A DNA stretch of 6,216 nucleotides from Ruminococcaceae bacterium UBA1320 (GTDB taxonomy: Bacteria > Bacillota > Clostridia > Oscillospirales > Ethanoligenentaceae). The notes under the pieces are model-generated. The model was not told the origin of the DNA. It saw only the letters and a list, made by a program, of their open reading frames with translations, and made no database searches. The translations under genes were made by a program, and so were the position numbers. Position 1 is the first letter of the stretch. Each line of letters begins with the position of its first letter. Positions 4,248-6,216 of the stretch are shown in pieces. The stretch covers positions 1 to 6,216 of the forward strand of contig DBTI01000152.1 of NCBI GenBank assembly GCA_002306975.1. The letters run 5' to 3'.

Positions 4248-6216
4248 ATGACTCAAAAGTTTAACGTAACCGGCATGACCTGCTCAGCTTGCTCCGCAAG
4301 CGTTGAGAGAAACGTAAAAAAAGTGAGCGGCGTCAATTCGGTTAATGTAAACCTGTTGACGAACAGCATGTCTGTTGATTATGACGTCAATATAACTAAC
4401 AGTAATAAAATAATAGATGCGGTTGTCGGCGCGGGGTATAACGCCTCCGCCGTTAACTCGGAAAAGAGCAATAAAGAGGATACACAAAAGGTAAATCTCG
4501 TGCAGGAACAGATTAGAAGCATGAAGCAAAGGCTTGTTGTTTCTTTTGTGTTTTGGGTTCCGCTGATGTACCTTGCCATGTATCACATGTTTAACATGTG
4601 GCTCGGGCTTCCTGTTCCGAGGTTTATTGAAATGGCATTTCACGGTGCGCAAAACGGCGTAAACTATGCGTTCACTCAGTTTTTGCTGCTGCTGCCGATA
4701 GTTTATGTCAACCGCAAGTATTTTCAGACCGGGTTCAAAACGCTCGCAAAACGCGCACCAAATATGGATACGCTCATAGCAATCGGCTCCTCTGCGGCTA
4801 TAATTTACGGCATATATTCAATATTTAATATTGGCAGCAGCCTTGGTCGCGGGGATTTGGGCACCGCGAATCATTATCTGATGGATATTTATTTTGAATC
4901 CGCGGGAACAATCCTCACGCTGATCACGCTCGGAAAATTTCTTGAAACACGCTCAAAGGGTAAAACCTCAGAGGCTATCACAAAGCTTATCAATCTTGCG
5001 CCAAAAACAGCGACGGTTTTACGCGGCGGGCAGGAGATTGAAATCCCTGTCGGCGAGGTTGTAGTTGATGACGTTATCATCGTAAAGCCGGGTCAGAGCA
5101 TTCCGGTTGACGGCATAATCGTCGAGGGCAGCTCGGCGGTTGACCAGTCCGCGTTAACAGGTGAGAGTATCCCTGTCGAAAAAAAGGCGGGCGACACGGT
5201 TATTTCAGCAACGATTAACAAGACCGGATATTTTAAATTTAAAGCACAAAAAGTAGGCGGCGACACAACGCTCGCGCAGATTATCGATTTGGTTGAAGAA
5301 GCCTCTTCTTCAAAAGCGCCGATTTCAAAGCTTGCCGACAAAATAAGCGGCATTTTTGTTCCTGTCGTGATCTCTATTGCCGTTATTGCCACGATTATCT
5401 GGCTGCTTTTGGGGCAGTCGTTTGAATTTGCCCTTTCCATCGGCATTGCGGTTCTTGTCATCTCCTGCCCCTGCGCGCTTGGGCTTGCCACACCTGTCGC
5501 CATTATGGTGGCAACAGGCAAGGGCGCGGCAAACGGCATATTGATAAAATCAGCAGAGGCTCTGGAAACAGCGCATACAATAAACACCGTGGTTCTTGAC
5601 AAAACCGGCACGATAACAGAAGGGAAACCGTCGGTCACCGACATTGTCACGGCGAAGGGCGTGACAGAAGAGGAGCTGCTCGTCATTGCCGCCTCAATCG
5701 AAAAGCCGTCGGAGCACCCTTTGGCGGACGCGATTGTTGAAAAAGCCGTCCAGAGCGACATTGTCCTAAAACAAGCGGACGATTTTAAAGCGGTATCCGG
5801 CAGAGGTGTTGCCGCAGTCATAGGCGGACGGCAGTATTTCGCGGGCAACCTTGCCTTTATGCTGGATAAAAAAATCGACGACGACGGATTGAATACCAAA
5901 GCGGAGGCTTTTGCGCAAGACGGCAAAACACCGCTCTTTTTCGCGGATGAAAAAAGACTTTTGGGTGTTATCGCCGTGGCGGATACCATAAAACCGACAA
6001 GCCGCGAGGCAATCGAGCAGTTTAAAGCCATGGGAATAGATGTCGTTATGCTGACGGGCGACAATAAAAAAACCGCCGAGGCAATTCGGAAACAGCTTAA
6101 TATAGACCGGGTCGTGGCAGAGGTTATGCCGCAGGACAAGGAAAGAGAAATCCGCGCCATACAACAAAGCGGAAAAAAAGCGGCAATGATCGGTGACGGC
6201 ATAAACGACGCTCCGG
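4248..6216 (+). CDS. copA: Copper-translocating P1B-type ATPase (3' partial)
   Basis: An open frame of 656 codons runs off the right edge. The product should sit in the cytoplasmic membrane and export Cu(I). In order: one N-terminal metal-binding domain with GMTCSAC (Cys12, Cys15); hydrophobic segments at about 96-115, 140-157, 173-193 and 212-230; the actuator TGES (304-307); segments at about 366-388 and 391-423, the second containing the ion-binding SCPCALGLATP with Cys407 and Cys409; the phosphorylated Asp451 in DKTGT; SEHPL with His490 of the nucleotide-binding domain; TGDN (603-606); and GDGINDAP (649-656), where the window ends. The missing part should be roughly 80-100 residues with the last two membrane helices. 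A Met-rich loop after the first helix (MYHMFNMW) is usual in CopA. GGAAGTGA (4236-4243) lies 4 nt before the ATG. Copper is favoured over silver by the CsoR-like operator; zinc and cadmium are unlikely given CPC with GMTCSAC. Confidence 0.92.
   Translation, partial: MTQKFNVTGMTCSACSASVERNVKKVSGVNSVNVNLLTNSMSVDYDVNITNSNKIIDAVVGAGYNASAVNSEKSNKEDTQKVNLVQEQIRSMKQRLVVSFVFWVPLMYLAMYHMFNMWLGLPVPRFIEMAFHGAQNGVNYAFTQFLLLLPIVYVNRKYFQTGFKTLAKRAPNMDTLIAIGSSAAIIYGIYSIFNIGSSLGRGDLGTANHYLMDIYFESAGTILTLITLGKFLETRSKGKTSEAITKLINLAPKTATVLRGGQEIEIPVGEVVVDDVIIVKPGQSIPVDGIIVEGSSAVDQSALTGESIPVEKKAGDTVISATINKTGYFKFKAQKVGGDTTLAQIIDLVEEASSSKAPISKLADKISGIFVPVVISIAVIATIIWLLLGQSFEFALSIGIAVLVISCPCALGLATPVAIMVATGKGAANGILIKSAEALETAHTINTVVLDKTGTITEGKPSVTDIVTAKGVTEEELLVIAASIEKPSEHPLADAIVEKAVQSDIVLKQADDFKAVSGRGVAAVIGGRQYFAGNLAFMLDKKIDDDGLNTKAEAFAQDGKTPLFFADEKRLLGVIAVADTIKPTSREAIEQFKAMGIDVVMLTGDNKKTAEAIRKQLNIDRVVAEVMPQDKEREIRAIQQSGKKAAMIGDGINDAP

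Noticed and set aside
4284..4652. Antisense open frame opposite the copA N-terminus
   Set aside because: It overlaps the metal-binding domain and first membrane helix of copA on the other strand, with no ribosome binding site or family features.
5093..6202. Long antisense open frame of 369 codons opposite copA
   Set aside because: The plus strand carries an unbroken P-type ATPase with all motifs in order. The antisense product is low-complexity (Ser, Ala, Thr, Pro) and resembles no family.
1..6216. CRISPR array, insertion sequence, toxin-antitoxin pair, riboswitch or structural RNA
   Set aside because: I looked for regular direct repeats, transposase motifs, paired small genes and long structured leaders and found none. 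The leaders here are short.

Overview
The window looks like chromosomal DNA of a low-to-mid GC Firmicute, most likely an anaerobic clostridium (Oscillospiraceae/Ruminococcaceae-like). The grounds are strong AGGAGG-type ribosome binding sites, textbook sigma-A promoters (TTGACA-N17-TAAAAT occurs twice), a CX3CX2C radical SAM enzyme, and a CopA-type ATPase behind a CsoR-like operator. No species can be named from the sequence alone. I see no insertion sequence, phage gene, CRISPR array, tRNA or rRNA.

Layout. (1) 1-176 (+) is the 3' end of an unrecognised gene, closed by a strong terminator. (2) 306-641 (+) is a stand-alone small cupin protein with its own promoter. (3) 642-771 is a convergent intergenic gap with a GC-rich hairpin. 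(4) 772-1845 (-) is a radical SAM enzyme with a twitch/SPASM-like C-terminus. Upstream of it on the same strand lies a MarR regulator (about 1950-2429, -). (5) 2454-2588 is a divergent promoter region serving marR (-) and tetR (+). (6) 2589-4072 (+) is a two-gene unit, a TetR regulator and an alpha/beta hydrolase 2 bp apart, closed by a terminator. (7) From 4248 (+) to the window edge runs a copper-type P1B ATPase (copA), cut off just after its GDGINDAP motif.

How the parts work together. The clearest regulatory structure is a perfect 17-bp palindrome, TGTTTAAT-N-ATTAAACA. It occurs exactly twice: once over the transcription start of marR and once in the marR/radical SAM gap, just upstream of the radical SAM gene. 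This points to a self-contained module in which MarR represses itself and the radical SAM enzyme in response to an unknown ligand. The neighbouring tetR-hydrolase pair has its own promoter, whose -10 box is enclosed by a separate 10-bp inverted repeat, the natural candidate for a TetR operator. The copA gene has a TTGACA-N17-TAAAAT promoter followed directly by a C-tract/G-tract site typical of CsoR copper sensing; the regulator itself is not in the window. The MarR/radical SAM module is the part with the best claim to undescribed biology. Its substrate cannot be read from the sequence.
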